6,015 nucleotides of DNA. Source: Actinomycetes bacterium (lineage in GTDB: Bacteria; Actinomycetota; Acidimicrobiia; Acidimicrobiales; Acidimicrobiaceae). The notes beneath the pieces are model-generated. The model had not been told where the DNA came from. It saw only the letters and a list, made by a program, of their open reading frames with translations, and searched no databases. The position numbers were made by a program, and so were the translations under genes. Below, one piece after another: positions 5,827 through 6,015 of this stretch. How positions within the stretch are numbered: position 1 is the first letter of the stretch; each line of letters starts with the position of its first letter. The stretch is from contig JAKBSX010000209.1 in the NCBI GenBank assembly GCA_021844725.1, positions 1-6,015 on the forward strand. The letters run 5' to 3'.

Positions 5827-6015
5827 ATGACTAGTGCTCAAACTATTGTTATTCCGCCTGTGTCACTGAAGCGCTACCTTTCTATTTTGATAAATGAATA
5901 TCCACATTCTATAAAGGCTTCTCAACTCTCGCATCTTGCTGGAGTAACAAAAGCATCCGTCACCAAAGTGCGACAGCGGTTATTGAGCCTGTGCAATACA
6001 AAGGAGGCAGCGTCC
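5827..6015 (+). CDS. N-terminal part of a helix-turn-helix protein, cut by the window end
   Basis: Sixty-three codons stay open from the ATG at 5827 to the last base. After a short lead comes SLKRYLSILINEYP, then an HTH-like segment: KASQLSHLAG (about 34-43), turn residue VT, and a recognition-helix-like KASVTKVRQRLL. This layout fits a winged-helix (MarR-like) regulator or a DNA-binding N-terminal domain of a larger protein; the missing C-terminal part decides. The frame is open upstream only to the TAG at 5779-5781, with no better start. The ribosome site is weak, so the start is uncertain. It is on the same strand as the kinase operon but more than 1.1 kb away. Confidence 0.5.
   Translation, partial: MTSAQTIVIPPVSLKRYLSILINEYPHSIKASQLSHLAGVTKASVTKVRQRLLSLCNTKEAAS

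Noticed and set aside
1..6015. CRISPR array, insertion sequence ends, tRNA or attachment site
   Set aside because: No regularly spaced repeats, no transposase, no terminal inverted repeats with flanking duplications, and no cloverleaf-like segment were seen.

Overview
The window looks like part of a bacterial accessory region, probably a defence island. Composition is moderately AT-rich. Clear AAGGAG-type ribosome binding sites precede two of the main genes, and those genes resemble restriction or conflict-related families. No ribosomal, tRNA or housekeeping gene is present, so I cannot name the organism.

Layout, left to right. Positions 1-40 form an inverted repeat with 416-456, inside the first gene; 32 bp of it are exact. 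Positions 105-1007 (+) encode a McrA-like HNH endonuclease with an N-terminal SRA-like (ScoMcrA-type) module, the usual build of a type IV, modification-dependent restriction enzyme. A 344-bp gap follows, holding no convincing gene apart from a possible 15-codon ORF. Positions 1352-3481 (+) encode a soluble 709-residue protein with two GHKL ATPase units: a MORC/Hsp90-like N-terminal half and a histidine-kinase C-terminal half. It overlaps by 4 bp (ATGA) with 3478-4665 (+), a receiver-domain protein of 395 residues whose long C-terminal region is not a recognisable DNA-binding domain.

The right third (4666-6015) is sparse. It holds a possible gene remnant on the minus strand (4681-4890), a short two-helix membrane protein on the minus strand (5016-5276), a terminator-like hairpin, about 500 bp with nothing convincing, and the first 63 codons of a helix-turn-helix protein (5827 onward) that runs off the window.

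How the parts may work together is inference. The kinase/ATPase and receiver protein are translationally coupled and almost certainly form one phosphorelay. Because the kinase has no membrane segment and the receiver carries no HTH, the pair looks like an intracellular sensor with a non-transcriptional output. Lying beside a modification-dependent nuclease, it is a candidate for an anti-phage or DNA-surveillance module. The 344-bp gap means that the nuclease need not belong to the same operon.
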